DNA of 64,000 nt, taken from Siderastrea radians (taxonomy: Eukaryota; Cnidaria; Anthozoa; Scleractinia; Rhizangiidae). The position numbers and the translations under genes were made by a program. The notes beneath the pieces were generated by a model. It was given only the letters and a program-made list of their open reading frames with translations, did not search any database and was not told where the DNA came from. Positions 33,765 to 40,942 of the stretch are shown here, one piece after another (position 1 is the first letter of the stretch; each line of letters starts with the position of its first letter). The DNA is taken from contig OZ024896.1 in the NCBI GenBank assembly GCA_964017195.1, forward strand, positions 31,407,430 through 31,471,429. Reading direction: 5' to 3'.

Positions 33765-35781
33765 TTCAGGTTTATCGTCTTCACCTTCAAAATCAGACCC
33801 TTTCGCTATGGATCCGTTTCAAAGTACATTTCCAAGTAGCAAAGTAAGTTAAAAAATAGCTGTTGTGGTTCACTGAAGCACAACAGATAACTTGGTTTAG
33901 GCACAACTTGGTTTAATTTTTATTTTCCTTTGTTTTAACTCATTATCGTACATTACCATACACAAAAACAAAGGAAAATAAGAATTGAACCAAGGATAAA
34001 ATTGAAGCACAACATATCAACATCTTTTCGAAACAGCAAAAAATCATTACATATCTGTCATATAGCTTGACTTGATCACTTCAGACAAGTAAAATCCAAC
34101 ACTCCACGCTATGTTTATTAATTGCAATTTCTACTATACAATAAACTTCTTTTTCGGAGCCGCACTGGGAAAATATGCCCCCCCCCCCCCCCCACGGAAA
34201 CATCAGTCGTTTGTGTACATGTTGCACGCGCCCGCTTCGTTAAGTTCGTGCGGTCCTCCGGACACTATTTAAACAATAGAGTTCTTCTGTAGAAGGCACT
34301 ATCGTGCAGGGCTCGAAATTTACGGTCGCAATTGTGCAATTTGCGACTGGTTCGAGGACATTTGCTCCTAAAAAAATACCTTACGAGCAAATTTGCTCCT
34401 TCAGCTTTTGGCCCATTTTCATAATGAATACATTTTCTGCTCCTTGTTAGACCAAATTTACTCCTAAAATTTTGGACCTAGGAGCAGAATTGCTCCTGGA
34501 AAAAAAAATTAATTTCGAGGCCTGCTATCGTGTGATAGGTTGCCCGCGGAAATTTGATGTTCACAACAAATATTAGCCCGAGAACGTAGTTTGAGGGCTT
34601 ATATGAAGTTTGAACATCAAATTTCCGAGGGAACCTGTCACACATAGGGCCTGAGACGGAAGGACTCTATTGTTTTTATTGTACAACGCTAAACTTTGAG
34701 CGGAAATTGTCGAAAACGGGCACTATAGGCGCCCGCTGAGGAGAGACACTATCGCGTCACGTGATCGATTTCGACCAATGGGAGCACGCCAAAATTTAGC
34801 GTTGTACTATAATACACAGCAGCACGACCCTAACGTTTACCTCACAAGAAGCTGACATTTTTCTTTCTTGTTGTTTCAGAGTCCGACAGATAACTTTTTT
34901 AGTTCAGATCCGTTCAAATCGTCTGGAGGTAGTTCAGACTCGAAGAAAACCACAGATAGCAAAGATTCGAGTTCTTCTGTAAAAGATCCTTTCAGTAATC
35001 CGTTCGGTTCGGATCCGTTTGGTGAGTTTATCTTTCGTGTGTTGGTGTTGTTGTTGTTGATGATGATGAAATGTTGGTGAAAACAGTAAGGAAACAGTGG
35101 ATTCAAGGGCCACTATCCAGTGTAAAGAAAGTTGACAAACACAAAGGGGTTTAACCTAGGATTGGTCCCGGTGTGCATTATGGTTAACTCCAGCGAACTG
35201 GCTAGGCTGCATTACCCTGGTCCTAGAGGTATTCCTTTTTGCATCTGAAACATCCACAGGCTCATCAGTTAGAACCACATTGTACAGCGCAGGAAACAAA
35301 ACCATAGCCAGAATACTGGTCAGTAGCTTTCACTTGAGTCGGTACTCTTTTAACATTGTTTCGTCCAGACTCAAAAGCTAAAATCACCATAAACAGCGCC
35401 ACAAGAAAGTACTGCTCTGTAGCTTTCATTTGAATTGTTACACTTAGGTTTTCATCCAAAGAATCAAAAGTTAGAACCACTTTGTACACCGTAATAAACA
35501 GCACCAGAGGAAAGTACTGTTCATATACTGTTATTTGCATGTTTACATTATAGGGTTTTATGTACAAAGGTAGAAATTAGAACCACTTTGCGAAACATAA
35601 TAAACAGTACTAAATTAACGTATTGCTCAGTAGCTTTCAATTAAATGGTCACTTTTTAGGATTTCATCCACAGACTCAAAACAAAGCGGGAGATTTTTTA
35701 CTCTGACAGTTAGAGGGATAATGTCCTACTTGCACGTTTCCAGTCATTTGATCATACTTGTTTTCCTTTGTAGCTTCTTGA
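10963..35781 (+). CDS. EPS15: EPS15 homologue, endocytic EH-domain adaptor
   Basis: Exons: 10963-10992, 11662-11706, 16569-16658, 17215-17262, 18076-18171, 18437-18454, 19132-19227, 19616-19663, 20263-20364, 20841-21014, 22416-22515, 23103-23166, 23554-23734, 24593-24690, 25971-26043, 27224-27322, 28282-28344, 28506-28553, 28650-28727, 28835-28906, 29849-30043, 30797-30877, 31260-31311, 31600-31700, 33227-33314, 33770-33843, 34880-35021, and a proposed last exon 35774-35781. All phases agree, giving about 787 residues. EPS15 scaffolds clathrin-coated pits: EH domains bind NPF motifs, the coiled coil oligomerises, and DPF motifs bind the AP-2 alpha ear. Three EH domains, a coiled coil and a DPF-rich tail appear in the family order. 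Vertebrate EPS15 is about 900 residues and ends in ubiquitin-interacting motifs; none is visible here. The terminal exon is inference. It could also be EPS15L1-like: the vertebrate pair arose later and a single ancestral gene is expected. Confidence 0.93.
11950..14270. mobile_element. 2.3 kb element built of ACGGACCGT repeats (EPS15 intron 2)
   Basis: Ends carry inverted repeats of about 30 bp with roughly 26 matches (TGTCCAATAC.. CCGCACTG.. ACGGACCG at 11950; its inverse ending at 14270). The left block (11960-12330) and right block (13610-14250) are tandem arrays crowded with ACGGACCGT and its inverse ACGGTCCGT. In the right block a unit of about 120-130 bp starts GATGCAATTTACGGACCG. The middle (12490-13090) holds about four copies of a longer unit containing TCTATTACTCGTTCTATAAGC and TGTCCATTACTCCTTCTATTG. 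No transposase-like frame is seen. It is probably a non-autonomous DNA transposon with subterminal repeats. No clean target duplication could be found. Confidence 0.65.
12336..12461. mobile_element. MITE nested in the ACGGACCGT element
   Basis: 126 bp bounded by TAGCCTGTTCCAGGCTC and its inverse GAGCCTGGAACAGGCTA, flanked by GTAGAG at 12330-12335 and 12462-12467. The inner GATAGT/ACTATC extends the pairing. It inserted after the host element existed. Confidence 0.75.
14271..16568. repeat. EPS15 intron 2, remaining repeat-derived sequence
   Basis: No exon is recognisable. Around 15230-15540 and 15650-16110 are G-rich segments sharing GGGGGTACTCCCT / GGGTACTCCCTCAT, ATGTGC-GCC and AAAATGGGG/AAATAGGG phrases. 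They are probably two copies of one element; the second ends in the inverse GAGTCCCCCACCCC. At 16130-16220 a minus-strand tRNA-like segment (CCATTATAACACATCGCCTCC) suggests another SINE fragment. Confidence 0.45.
16319..16526. mobile_element. MITE family A copy 2, inverted
   Basis: Contains the family body in reverse orientation (TGATATGAAAATGCATATTCTCC ... AAGAGAAATTTTATTTTCATC). It lies 40 bp before an EPS15 exon acceptor. Confidence 0.65.
18637..18893. mobile_element. pogo/Tigger-like MITE interrupted by a retroelement
   Basis: Matches the intact 161-bp copy at 36969-37129 over TATAACGAAG, CCCAGTAA and TTGGCACTTCGTTA segments, and ends GATCGAGGTTCCA. CAGTGGAACCTCGA-type termini with a TA target are typical of pogo/Tigger-derived elements. 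It is split by the insertion at 18670-18754. Confidence 0.65.
18670..18754 (-). mobile_element. Short 3'-end retroelement insertion with 15-bp target duplication
   Basis: 85 bp starting with (AT)n and a long poly(T), meaning poly(A) on the minus strand, flanked on both sides by ATGAACCTCTATATA (18655-18669 and 18755-18769). The related uninterrupted MITE at 36969 has the joined site. Poly(A) plus a long target duplication indicates target-primed reverse transcription. The body resembles the poly(T)-headed sequence at 31800. Confidence 0.75.
19132..21014 (+). other. EPS15: EPS15 exons 7-10: second EH domain and linker
   Basis: Residues about 138-249. [20 protein letters not shown] opens the domain. 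[16 protein letters not shown] and [20 protein letters not shown] follow, and [13 protein letters not shown] is a complete EF-hand loop with acidic residues at positions 1, 3, 5 and 12. [11 protein letters not shown] closes the fold. The linker is Ser/Pro-rich ([17 protein letters not shown]). Confidence 0.9.
20455..20637. mobile_element. MITE with CATCCATACC inverted ends
   Basis: ACTTCCAGAATGCATCCATA at the left is mirrored at the right by TGGATGTTTTCTGGAACTG, and the pairing continues through CCCCTATGGA/TCCATGGGG. A poly(C) run occupies 20571-20582. It lies 90 bp past the donor of an EPS15 exon. Confidence 0.6.
21833..21931. repeat. Long hairpin in an EPS15 intron
   Basis: GTAGAATTAAGGATAAATTT at the left pairs with AAATTTATCCTTAATTCTAC at the right, and CAAAGTTTTCACAAA pairs with TTTGTGAAAACTTTG near the centre. 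The stem is over 45 bp with small bulges. Confidence 0.8.
22416..23734 (+). other. EPS15: EPS15 exons 11-13: third EH domain
   Basis: Residues about 250-364. Runs from [19 protein letters not shown] through [13 protein letters not shown] (full EF-hand loop: D, D, D, then Glu at position 12), [16 protein letters not shown] and [13 protein letters not shown]. The tail is Pro/Ser-rich. The exon boundary splits the Trp codon of HIWGLCD. Confidence 0.92.
22721..22917. mobile_element. MITE family A copy 3, diverged
   Basis: Recognised by order of landmarks (AACCCCTAGGAGTGA..., ATGGTTACGAGAATA, AACAAACTCTCCTCATCGGTATCATAGGAAATATATGG, GGAGAATATGCAAGCTGATATCAGGG). Termini are eroded. Confidence 0.5.
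23840..24180. repeat. Family B core as a tandem array, three copies
   Basis: About 110-bp units each containing AAATCCTAAAGTGTG, CCATTCAAATGAAAGC and GAGCAGTACTTTCCTGTG. The same core is single in the complete elements at 29401 and 57984, and tandem again at 35243. Confidence 0.8.
24511..24586. repeat. (TTA)n microsatellite
   Basis: About 25 TTA units with one interruption, ending seven bases before the acceptor of the exon at 24593. It replaces the usual pyrimidine tract context except for a terminal TTTTTTC. Confidence 0.9.
24746..24955 (+). repeat. 42-bp minisatellite, five near-identical copies
   Basis: Unit begins GGCCTGTACAGCAGGGGAGG at 24746, 24788, 24830, 24872 and 24914. The last copies differ by CCTCTACAG and GGCGTGG. 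The 42-bp length is a multiple of three, so two frames stay open across it. The location 55 bp inside an EPS15 intron makes it non-coding. Confidence 0.95.
25118..25325. mobile_element. MITE family A copy 4 with TTAACCCTTTAAG ends
   Basis: The best-kept termini of the family: GTTAACCCTTTAAGCC at the left and GGACTTTAAGGGTTAA at the right, each including TTAA. The body holds TCTCCTCCCTATTTCC, TGATCATTTCC and AAGGAGAAATTAG in reverse orientation to copy 1. Confidence 0.7.
25403..25787. mobile_element. TTAA-flanked MITE with GGACGGTGCC ends
   Basis: TTAA at 25399-25402 and 25788-25791 encloses GGACGGTGCCTCC ... AGTAGGCACCGTCC. A second, inner inverted pair is GGGTAACCACGCATTTTTCA / its near inverse AAATATGTGTGGTTACCC. 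Confidence 0.75.
26126..26186. repeat. (ATTG)n microsatellite
   Basis: Two runs of ATTG/GATT units separated by TATG, in an EPS15 intron. A (CAGT)n run follows at 26400-26432. Confidence 0.9.
26480..26575 (-). mobile_element. Fragment of the ACGGACCGT element, inverted
   Basis: On the minus strand it reads GAAGACGATAACATGTCCATTACTCGTTCTATAAGTGTTGCGCAAAG, matching the middle unit of the element at 11950 (near 12680 and 12560). Further ACGGACCGT/CGGTCCGT fragments lie at 27551-27770. Confidence 0.6.
27551..27770. mobile_element. Fragments with CGGTCCGT / ACGGACCGT
   Basis: Contains TTCGGTCCGTTAATTGC, TAGTCGGTCCGTTGACG and AAGATGCAATTCACGGACCG, the last matching the unit start in the right block of the 11950-14270 element. 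EPS15 exon 27224-27322 lies between this and the fragment at 26480, so these are separate remnants. Confidence 0.5.
27889..28190 (+). mobile_element. tRNA-derived SINE, apparently full length
   Basis: Head GTTGGCGTAGTGGTGAGAGC with B-box-like GGTCCGGTTCCAG, a body with TTCTCCGGGTTCTCCGGTTTTCC, and a tail of (GATTT)n ending in poly(T). An open frame of 88 codons across it is not a gene. A truncated head (GCGCGGTGGCGTAGTGGTTG) is also seen at 28957-28978. Confidence 0.75.
29401..29613. mobile_element. MITE family B, complete copy 1
   Basis: Bounded by TTAACGCTTTCACTCCC and its inverse GGGAGTAAAAGGGTTAA. Holds one core (GACGAAATCCTATGGTGTGA, CATTTGAATAG in inverse). TTAA ends with CCCTTTCACTCCC suggest a piggyBac-like non-autonomous element. 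A sister copy is at 57984-58195. Confidence 0.75.
31470..31506. repeat. Poly(C)/(CA)n microsatellite
   Basis: CCCCCCCCCACCCCACCCACCC followed by about 14 CA units, within an EPS15 intron. Confidence 0.9.
31808..32000 (-). mobile_element. Possible 3' end of a non-LTR retroelement
   Basis: A poly(T)-rich start is followed by AT-rich sequence with TTTACAATATTAACAATA. It resembles the insertion at 18670 (AACTTTACAATATTGAA). No reverse transcriptase frame is present. Weak call. Confidence 0.3.
32185..32230. repeat. Perfect 18-bp hairpin
   Basis: GACTTTCAACTAGCTCCC pairs perfectly with GGGAGCTAGTTGAAAGTC across a ten-base loop. Located in the intron before exon 33227. Confidence 0.85.
32599..32898. 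mobile_element. 300-bp near-perfect foldback element
   Basis: Two arms of about 145 bp are mirror copies, starting CAAAGCCGGTCAGGCGTTC and ending with the inverse GAACGTCTGACCGGCTTTG. The arms hold many AATGAATAATC/GATTATTCATT segments, and the loop is about ten bases (GATCAGTAATCC). No coding content. Confidence 0.85.
33466..33655. repeat. TTG/TCG-rich simple repeat
   Basis: Imperfect GTTGTTGTCGTTGTTG pattern over about 190 bp. On the minus strand it reads as a Thr-rich frame of 80 codons, which is an artefact. Confidence 0.9.
33726..33766. repeat. (TTTA)n microsatellite abutting an EPS15 acceptor
   Basis: About ten TTTA units run directly into the TTTATTCAG acceptor of the exon at 33770, so the repeat forms the polypyrimidine/branch region of this splice site. 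Confidence 0.9.
34265..34815. repeat. Repeat family E copy 1, interrupted by a hAT-like element
   Basis: Matches the copy at 36569-36895 (same strand): GAGTTCTTCTGT, GATAGGTTGCCC, ATATTAGCCCG, GGGCTTATATGAAGTTTG, ACCAATGGGAGCACGCC. The two copies agree at most positions. An internal inverted pair (GTGATAGGTTGCCC.. / ..GGGAACCTGTCACAC) suggests a MITE core. Lies in the intron before exon 34880. Confidence 0.85.
34307..34524. mobile_element. hAT-type non-autonomous element with 8-bp target duplication
   Basis: 218 bp beginning CAGGGCTCGAAATTTA and ending TTAATTTCGAGGCCTG, flanked by CTATCGTG at 34299-34306 and 34525-34532. Family E copy 2 carries the uninterrupted GCACTATCGTGTGATAGG, an empty site. 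8-bp duplications with CAGGG-type termini are diagnostic of hAT. The interior has GAGCAAATTTGCTCC palindromes. Confidence 0.92.
35243..35660. repeat. Family B core, tandem array of about four units, inverted
   Basis: Units of about 100-110 bp each contain AGAACCACTTTGTACA-like, AAACAGCACC, AGTACTG and GTAGCTTTCATTTGA segments. They match 23840-24180 in reverse orientation. Located in the last EPS15 intron. Confidence 0.8.
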
Positions 35782-36568
35782 TGAATCGTGATCAATGCAA
35801 GATGTACAAATCGGAATAACAAGAGAAGAATTAACAGAAGATTATGGCTCATATCGAGTCCACTCCTCCGCAGTGTTTTGTTCAAATGACAATTCCTTTT
35901 CTCCAGCAGGGGAACAAAGCCATGTTGTGTTCAAATAACATAGCTAGTATATATACATTCAGTACGGGGAGCGCAGACTTCATCCCGAGTCCCGAATCTC
36001 AAGGATCCCACTGAGCCCGCGCTTTTTGCTTGAGTGGTTGCTAGGTAATGTGACACAATCAAACGACGTACACGTAGAGCTGACGTGTGAGCTGTCGGTA
36101 TCCTCGAGAAAGTTCGTGTAGTTTGCTGATTGGTCAATAATAATCGGAGATTTCTCGGTTACTCAACGAAAGTTTACGATAAAAGCAGTGCTTCCCCCGA
36201 CCGTAAAACAAAAGGAACGCTTGTAAAATAGATAAAATAATAACAATATAAAGACAAGGGAGTTCATTAACTATGGGTGATTTTGGTCTTTAGTGTAGAG
36301 TTTTGAGCGTCACGTTAATTTTAGGACTTAAACGTGTGTACCAATTTGTTTGCAAACCGTTGTAGCTGTGAACTGACTTGATCATAGCTAGCCTTTCATG
36401 CAGTCGTTTTTTAGGGAAGTCTAAGACCGCGTGGGAGGCTAGTTAATAGGAAATAGTAGACAGGAAAAATCATTCTCGACCCGAGAGCCTTCGGGCTTAG
36501 CTTAGGCGAGCGGGGCCTGTTCCTCCCCAAGCCAGCTTTGCTGCGTTCGCTGATTTTCCTTGTTTTCT

Positions 36569-36895
36569 ATTTAAACAGTAGAGTTCTTCTGTCGAAGGCA
36601 CTATCGTGTGATAGGTTGCCCAAGGAAATTTGGTGTTCACAGCAAATATTAGCCCGGGAACGTAGTTCGAGGGCTTATATGAAGTTTGAACATCAAATTT
36701 CCGGGGGAACCTATCACACATAGGGCCTGAGACAAAAGGACTTTATTGTTTTTATTGTACGCTAATTTTTGAGCGAAAATTGCCAATAACGGGCACTGTT
36801 CACTGATACGCGCCCGCTGAGGAGAGACACTATCGCGTCGTGATCGATTTCGACCAATGGGAGCACGCCGAAATTTATCGTTGTAATATAATACC
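36569..36895. repeat. Repeat family E copy 2 (uninterrupted)
   Basis: Direct-orientation sister of 34265-34815, lacking the hAT insertion and carrying the intact target CTATCGTG once. Confidence 0.85.
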
Positions 36896-36968
36896 TATTA
36901 AGGAGCCTGCTGATGAAATAGGTTGGACCTCGCTTAAATGCACCTATCTTATCCCACAGTGCTTATTA

Positions 36969-37129
36969 CAGTGGAGTATTGATTCAACGAACTTCTATAT
37001 AACGAAGTCCTCAGTATAACGAACGATATTTTTCAGCCCAGTAACACATGAGTGTAATGTATGAAAAAGAACCAATAACGAACCAATTTCCCCAGTTCCT
37101 TGGCACTTCGTTAAATCGAGGTTCCACTG
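36969..37129. mobile_element. pogo/Tigger-like MITE, intact
   Basis: 161 bp from CAGTGGAGTATTGATTCAAC to CGTTAAATCGAGGTTCCACTG, flanked by TA on both sides. Sister of the interrupted copy at 18637. Confidence 0.7.
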
Positions 37130-38630
37130 TAAAGCATTGCGTATGTAAAGAATAATAATTACCTGTGTCTTGGCCCTTGAGTTTATAGCATTTTCTCCTG
37201 TTCCCTCCAAATTGAAAATAATTTGTTCCCAACTAAATTCATGAAGGAAATAAATCCAGCAAACATCGAACGCCGAGCGTAAGCTACAGCTCTGTTTTTC
37301 TCATCGGAAAATTCATTGGAGATAACTGCCGTTCTGAAAACTGAACGTTTTTCAGCATTGTCATCTTTATTAGCTATTTATCTCATAACTAATAAGATTC
37401 ATGTCGCATAAGGGTCGATGGGAGAGAATTAGAATTTTCGGTTAAACAAGAGAGAATATTTTCTATGGAACATTTTGGCGAACTCAGTATGAGAGGTGTT
37501 AGTAAAACGAGATTCTGGCTTCTTAAGAATTTTCGCTCGTTTCTGATCCTGCCTTATTTACATTTTGTCCCCCACTTTGCTTTTTTAGATTTTTCTTGGT
37601 GAAACTTTCTCACACCACAATTACAGCAAGTTTTCTTATTCATTGCAAATTCGGGTGTAAGGTTTTCCCAAAACTTACACCATGTAATACGCAATAATTT
37701 TGTCTCAATTCTTCACGCAATTTAGTTATTTTTACCAGATGATTTTTGTCTTAACAAATTTATTGATAAATGTTTCGCTGTGTGGGCTTGTTTGCTGTAA
37801 AATATTCAGCTATTCACAAAAGTGATCATAAAATAACTGGTGAAAAGATTTGCTAGTCCGCTAGTGCAAGGAAAATGTCGCCTTGGGAGTTAAAAGGGCC
37901 TTCGCACGACGAACCAAACGCGCTGTTACACGATGCAATTTTTCCTGCAACTTGCAATTCAACAGATGACAGAATGGCGAGGCAAGATGCAGAATACGTG
38001 TTACACGCTGCAACTTATCTCGCAACGTTGCGAACAGTAGAATCCTAGTCTACTTTTCCTTCAACTCGCAACGGATTTTCTCGTTGCGAGACGTCTTGCG
38101 AAGAGGGGGCGTTACACGCGCAATTTAGTCCACAACTTGTCTCGCCGTTGCGTTGCAAGTTACAGAAACATTGCCTCCTTAAGGCCTGCACATGCGTGTG
38201 TGAGCGTCGAAACAAAATGTTGGCATACTATTTTTGCGACATTAATCCTTTAAAGGGGCATAGTCACGAGGATTTCGCCGATTTCTAGTCAAAACAGTGC
38301 TAAATTATCGGTAGCTAACTTTATCCATGCCCAACATTGTGTTGGAACATTTAAAGGAACATATTAACTTAATTTCAATAAGAGAAAACAAACCATGACC
38401 ATTTAATATCGATTTAATGTCAACACGTTGAAAGAATTTGAAAAGTTTAGCCTAATTTTTTCAAATTGCAATCCATTTCCATCCAAGCCATCCGTAGCAA
38501 CAAACGACAGAAAATAGTGTTATTGAAGTAATATAGTCTTTGGTAACAAAACTAGACCATTATTTGTGGGCGTTCATTGATGTGAGGACATATTTTTGAT
38601 TTTTAAGTTAACTAGAATAGCGTGATTGTG

Positions 38631-39124
38631 CCCCTTTAAGCCCTAATAGTAACAAGTATGTAATTTCTCCTTACAGTATCACTAGTCAATCAAACACACA
38701 GGTCATGAGAATAAAGGAAAAGATCACCAAAAGTAGAATTTCTTGATGTTTAAGCAAATTATCCCAACTGGTACCATAAGGAATATATGGAGAACAGTGA
38801 GGAGAATATGCATGTTGTTATTGGGAGTTTAGAGCAGTTTTCAATTGAGTGTCGAAAGTAATGTTGTGTTTGCTTTGGTTTTGCTTTACTTCGCTTTCTG
38901 ATTGGTTAAAAAAGCTCGCGCCACTTTCCCAGCCAATCAGACGAAAAACAAAAACCAATCGTCACTTGCCTGCACGCGTTTTCCCGCGCTAAACGCTAAT
39001 TACTTGTACTTGCTTCGATTTCTGATTGGTTTATTTTGTGTTTTGTTTCTTCTGTGATTGGTTTGAGTAATTACTTTGGTTTTGGTTTTACGACACTCAT
39101 TTGAAAACTGCTCTAAGGGTTAAC
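38631..39124. mobile_element. MITE family A copy 5 containing a nested MITE
   Basis: Left part 38631-38831 carries the family A body. Its right end (TAAGGGTTAA) appears only at 39114-39124, after the 282-bp insertion at 38832-39113. Confidence 0.75.
38832..39113. mobile_element. MITE family C copy 1 (GAGCAGTTTTCAA ends)
   Basis: 282 bp with ends GAGCAGTTTTCAATTGAGTG and its inverse CACTCATTTGAAAACTGCTC, duplicated TA at each side (38830-38831, 39114-39115). The interior holds several ATTGGTT/AACCAAT segments. A second copy at 55306-56532 is itself interrupted. Confidence 0.8.
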
Positions 39125-39748
39125 ACGTGAACAACTTGTCATCACGAGTTTGGGAACTTTAGTTTGCCATGGGAAGGAACCTCAAGTTTGGCGTATCAGC
39201 AGCTCCGAATATTTAATCCGTTCGTTATTTTATTTTACAAAACGACAGATGTAGTAGCTGTTAATGTTTAAAAATTTTTATTAAACTTAACAATGCAACT
39301 GAGTTGGTTTCGACGAATTATCTTGATGACAAAATGTGAAATAAAGTTAAAGTAATGAGTTCAAGTCTCTCGTCCTAATTTTAAACACAATGCACAAACA
39401 AAAGAAAGGTGAGAAAAAGTGCGTTACACGTGTGTTCAATGTCCTTTTCTTGTAGTCAGCATATTTTGAGATAAACGTTCCCTTCTTTGCGTTTCCATAA
39501 CTCCAAGGTTTCAACTCGAAGTGTTTTAGTATTTTGGTCCATTGTTTAAAAACAGTAACATCGTTAAAAGCCAGTTGGCAAGTCACTGATTCCTCGTGGA
39601 GTTAACATCCAGTGAGCATAATTTCAATGCAATGGTCAAGTCTTTTGCATCAAGTTTTCTCTTGCAAAGCAGCTTCCCTTTCCAAAGCTCCTATCCATGG
39701 GTTGTAGGAAATCTTCTTTTGTCTCTCGATGTGCCGAATTACGTTCTT

Positions 39749-39964
39749 TCAAGCTCGTGTTCCGCGGATTCGCCGTGCCAGCTGAATATTCGGTATGTTA
39801 ACGTTTGCGCTTTCTCCCTGACGTGTAAACTGCAAACGCCGTATTTCTGTGCGAGCCGTAGTACTCGGCCTGTAAAGTGTCGTTTCTGTGTCATGATTTA
39901 AGCAGCCATTCACCATCGACGAATTTTTTCTTTGATCTTCTTCGTTCAGCATCACACGGACCAT
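39749..39964 (-). CDS. Small protein of unknown family, paralogue of 42192-42527
   Basis: 71 codons starting at 39964. I do not recognise the family. The stretch ETTLYRPSTTARTEIRRLQF...ESANVNI..IQLARRIRG matches the ORF at 42192 at about half of some 46 aligned positions. The 5' leader is also conserved: GTGGTCTTGTGT..TTGC..GAAAAATGGT in both. The C-terminal 45 residues of the partner are not found in frame here. The frame stops right after RIRGTRA, so this copy is either shorter or a decaying pseudogene. It has no visible signal peptide or membrane segment, and its conserved part is basic. Confidence 0.5.
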   Translation of the reverse strand: MVRVMLNEEDQRKNSSMVNGCLNHDTETTLYRPSTTARTEIRRLQFTRQGESANVNIPNIQLARRIRGTRA

Positions 39965-40100
39965 TTTTCCGGCAACACAAGACCACGCGACTTCTGCTGT
40001 GAATGTTTTGATTGAGGTTTAAACCCGAGGCAGTACCTGTTTTTAAAAAAGCTAAATGAAGCAACGCTATAAGTGGGATGGAAAAAAAAACAGGGCTCCA

Positions 40101-40200
40101 TTCGATTGGTCAAAGAAAACAATGCACGATTTGATTGGTCAGAAAAAATAACAAACGATTTCATTGGTCAGAGTAAAATGACAAACCATTTCATTTGCTT
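40101..40200 (-). promoter_or_regulatory. Phased CCAAT-box array upstream of the small minus-strand ORF
   Basis: ATTGG (CCAAT on the minus strand) occurs at 40105, 40134 and 40163, with a degenerate fourth (TCATTTGC) at 40191. The repeated unit of about 29-30 bp reads CTGACCAATCAAATCG on the minus strand. The nearest box is about 140 bp from the ATG at 39964. CCAAT is the NF-Y site; a function here is inference. Confidence 0.6.
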
Positions 40201-40387
40201 CGAAAGGACATTCAAAGAAATGAAGCTTTTCTGCTTTTTAAAAACAATAATTACCATTCAAAAACGTAACAACTGCATGCTGATAACTACAAAGCAAGCA
40301 GTCTGTTTCCTCTTAGTATAGTCGATTTTCGAGCGAACGAAGACTTTTTTCTTCTCCTCAACCTTGCGTCTCTTTGACAGGCGCTTT

Positions 40388-40459
40388 CTTACGCGCGTGC
40401 ATCTTTAGCACGCGGGGATTGGTCTTACGCGCGTGCATTTTATGCACGCGGGGATAGGT
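40388..40459. repeat. Two 36-bp tandem copies of a palindromic CGCGTGCAT repeat
   Basis: TCTTACGCGCGTGCATCTTT..GCACGCGGGGATTGG is followed by a near copy TCTTACGCGCGTGCATTTT..GCACGCGGGGATAGG. Each unit folds on GCGTGCA/TGCACGC. The second ends in GATAGGTCGTTATCGGCATTG, echoed at 41193-41225. Confidence 0.6.
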
Positions 40460-40942
40460 CGTTATCGGCATTGTTGGTATTTATTTACAGATTTAGTATA
40501 ATAAAACAAGTAAGCTACTTACAAATATCATTATCCGAGGTAGAGAAACAATCAGACACGAAGTCCCCTACAAGCTTACTCCACAGGCCCAATCCCAAAG
40601 TTCAATTACAAAAATTTTTTCACTGACGTACAAACAACGTTTTGTGCAACTTTTTGAATTTCCAAAAAAGTCTTTAGCTGATTACCGAATTTGCATAACA
40701 ATTTTTAAGACAATCTGAAAGTTGGATTCTAACCGAAAAGAAGTTGTTTGATGGTCTCCATGGGGTAAACCATCATTTTTTCAAAGGGCCGAAAATTTAA
40801 CCGCCATAAATTTAAAAAAGGGTAACCGTCAACCAAGGGAGTTATTAGTACATTTAGTAGACTTCAAACGATCTCAAATCTACGATTTCAGGTCCTCAAT
40901 AGTAAACATGAAAGATCGCGACCTGACTTATGAGCGATTTAG

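Larger units (their letters stand above)
29849..35781 (+). other. EPS15: EPS15 exons 21-28: linker and DPF-rich C-terminus
   Basis: Residues about 542-787. A Ser/Pro-rich linker ([21 protein letters not shown]) leads to twelve DPF motifs: one in exon 31260-31311, five in 31600-31700, one in 33227-33314, two in 33770-33843 and three in 34880-35021. One NPF is in the last of these. DPF motifs are the AP-2-binding signals of EPS15. The final exon is proposed at 35774-35781, after the strong acceptor TTTTCCTTTGTAG, giving ...SDPFAS and a stop. Reading through the donor at 35022 would add a hydrophobic [15 protein letters not shown] tail, which is unlikely. Confidence 0.85.
35782..39748. other. 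Gene-poor interval downstream of EPS15
   Basis: The EPS15 3' untranslated region probably starts here. Otherwise it holds repeats: family E copy 2, a pogo-like MITE, family A copy 5 with a nested MITE, and a segment at 37890-38170 with repeated GTTACACG-TGCAA and CTCGCAACG/CGTTGCGAG phrases in both orientations. No protein family could be recognised in the open frames. Confidence 0.55.

Noticed and set aside
35022..35080. Read-through of the EPS15 exon ending at 35021 to a stop at 35080
   Set aside because: It adds a hydrophobic tail unlike the family, and a good GTGAGT donor stands at 35022.
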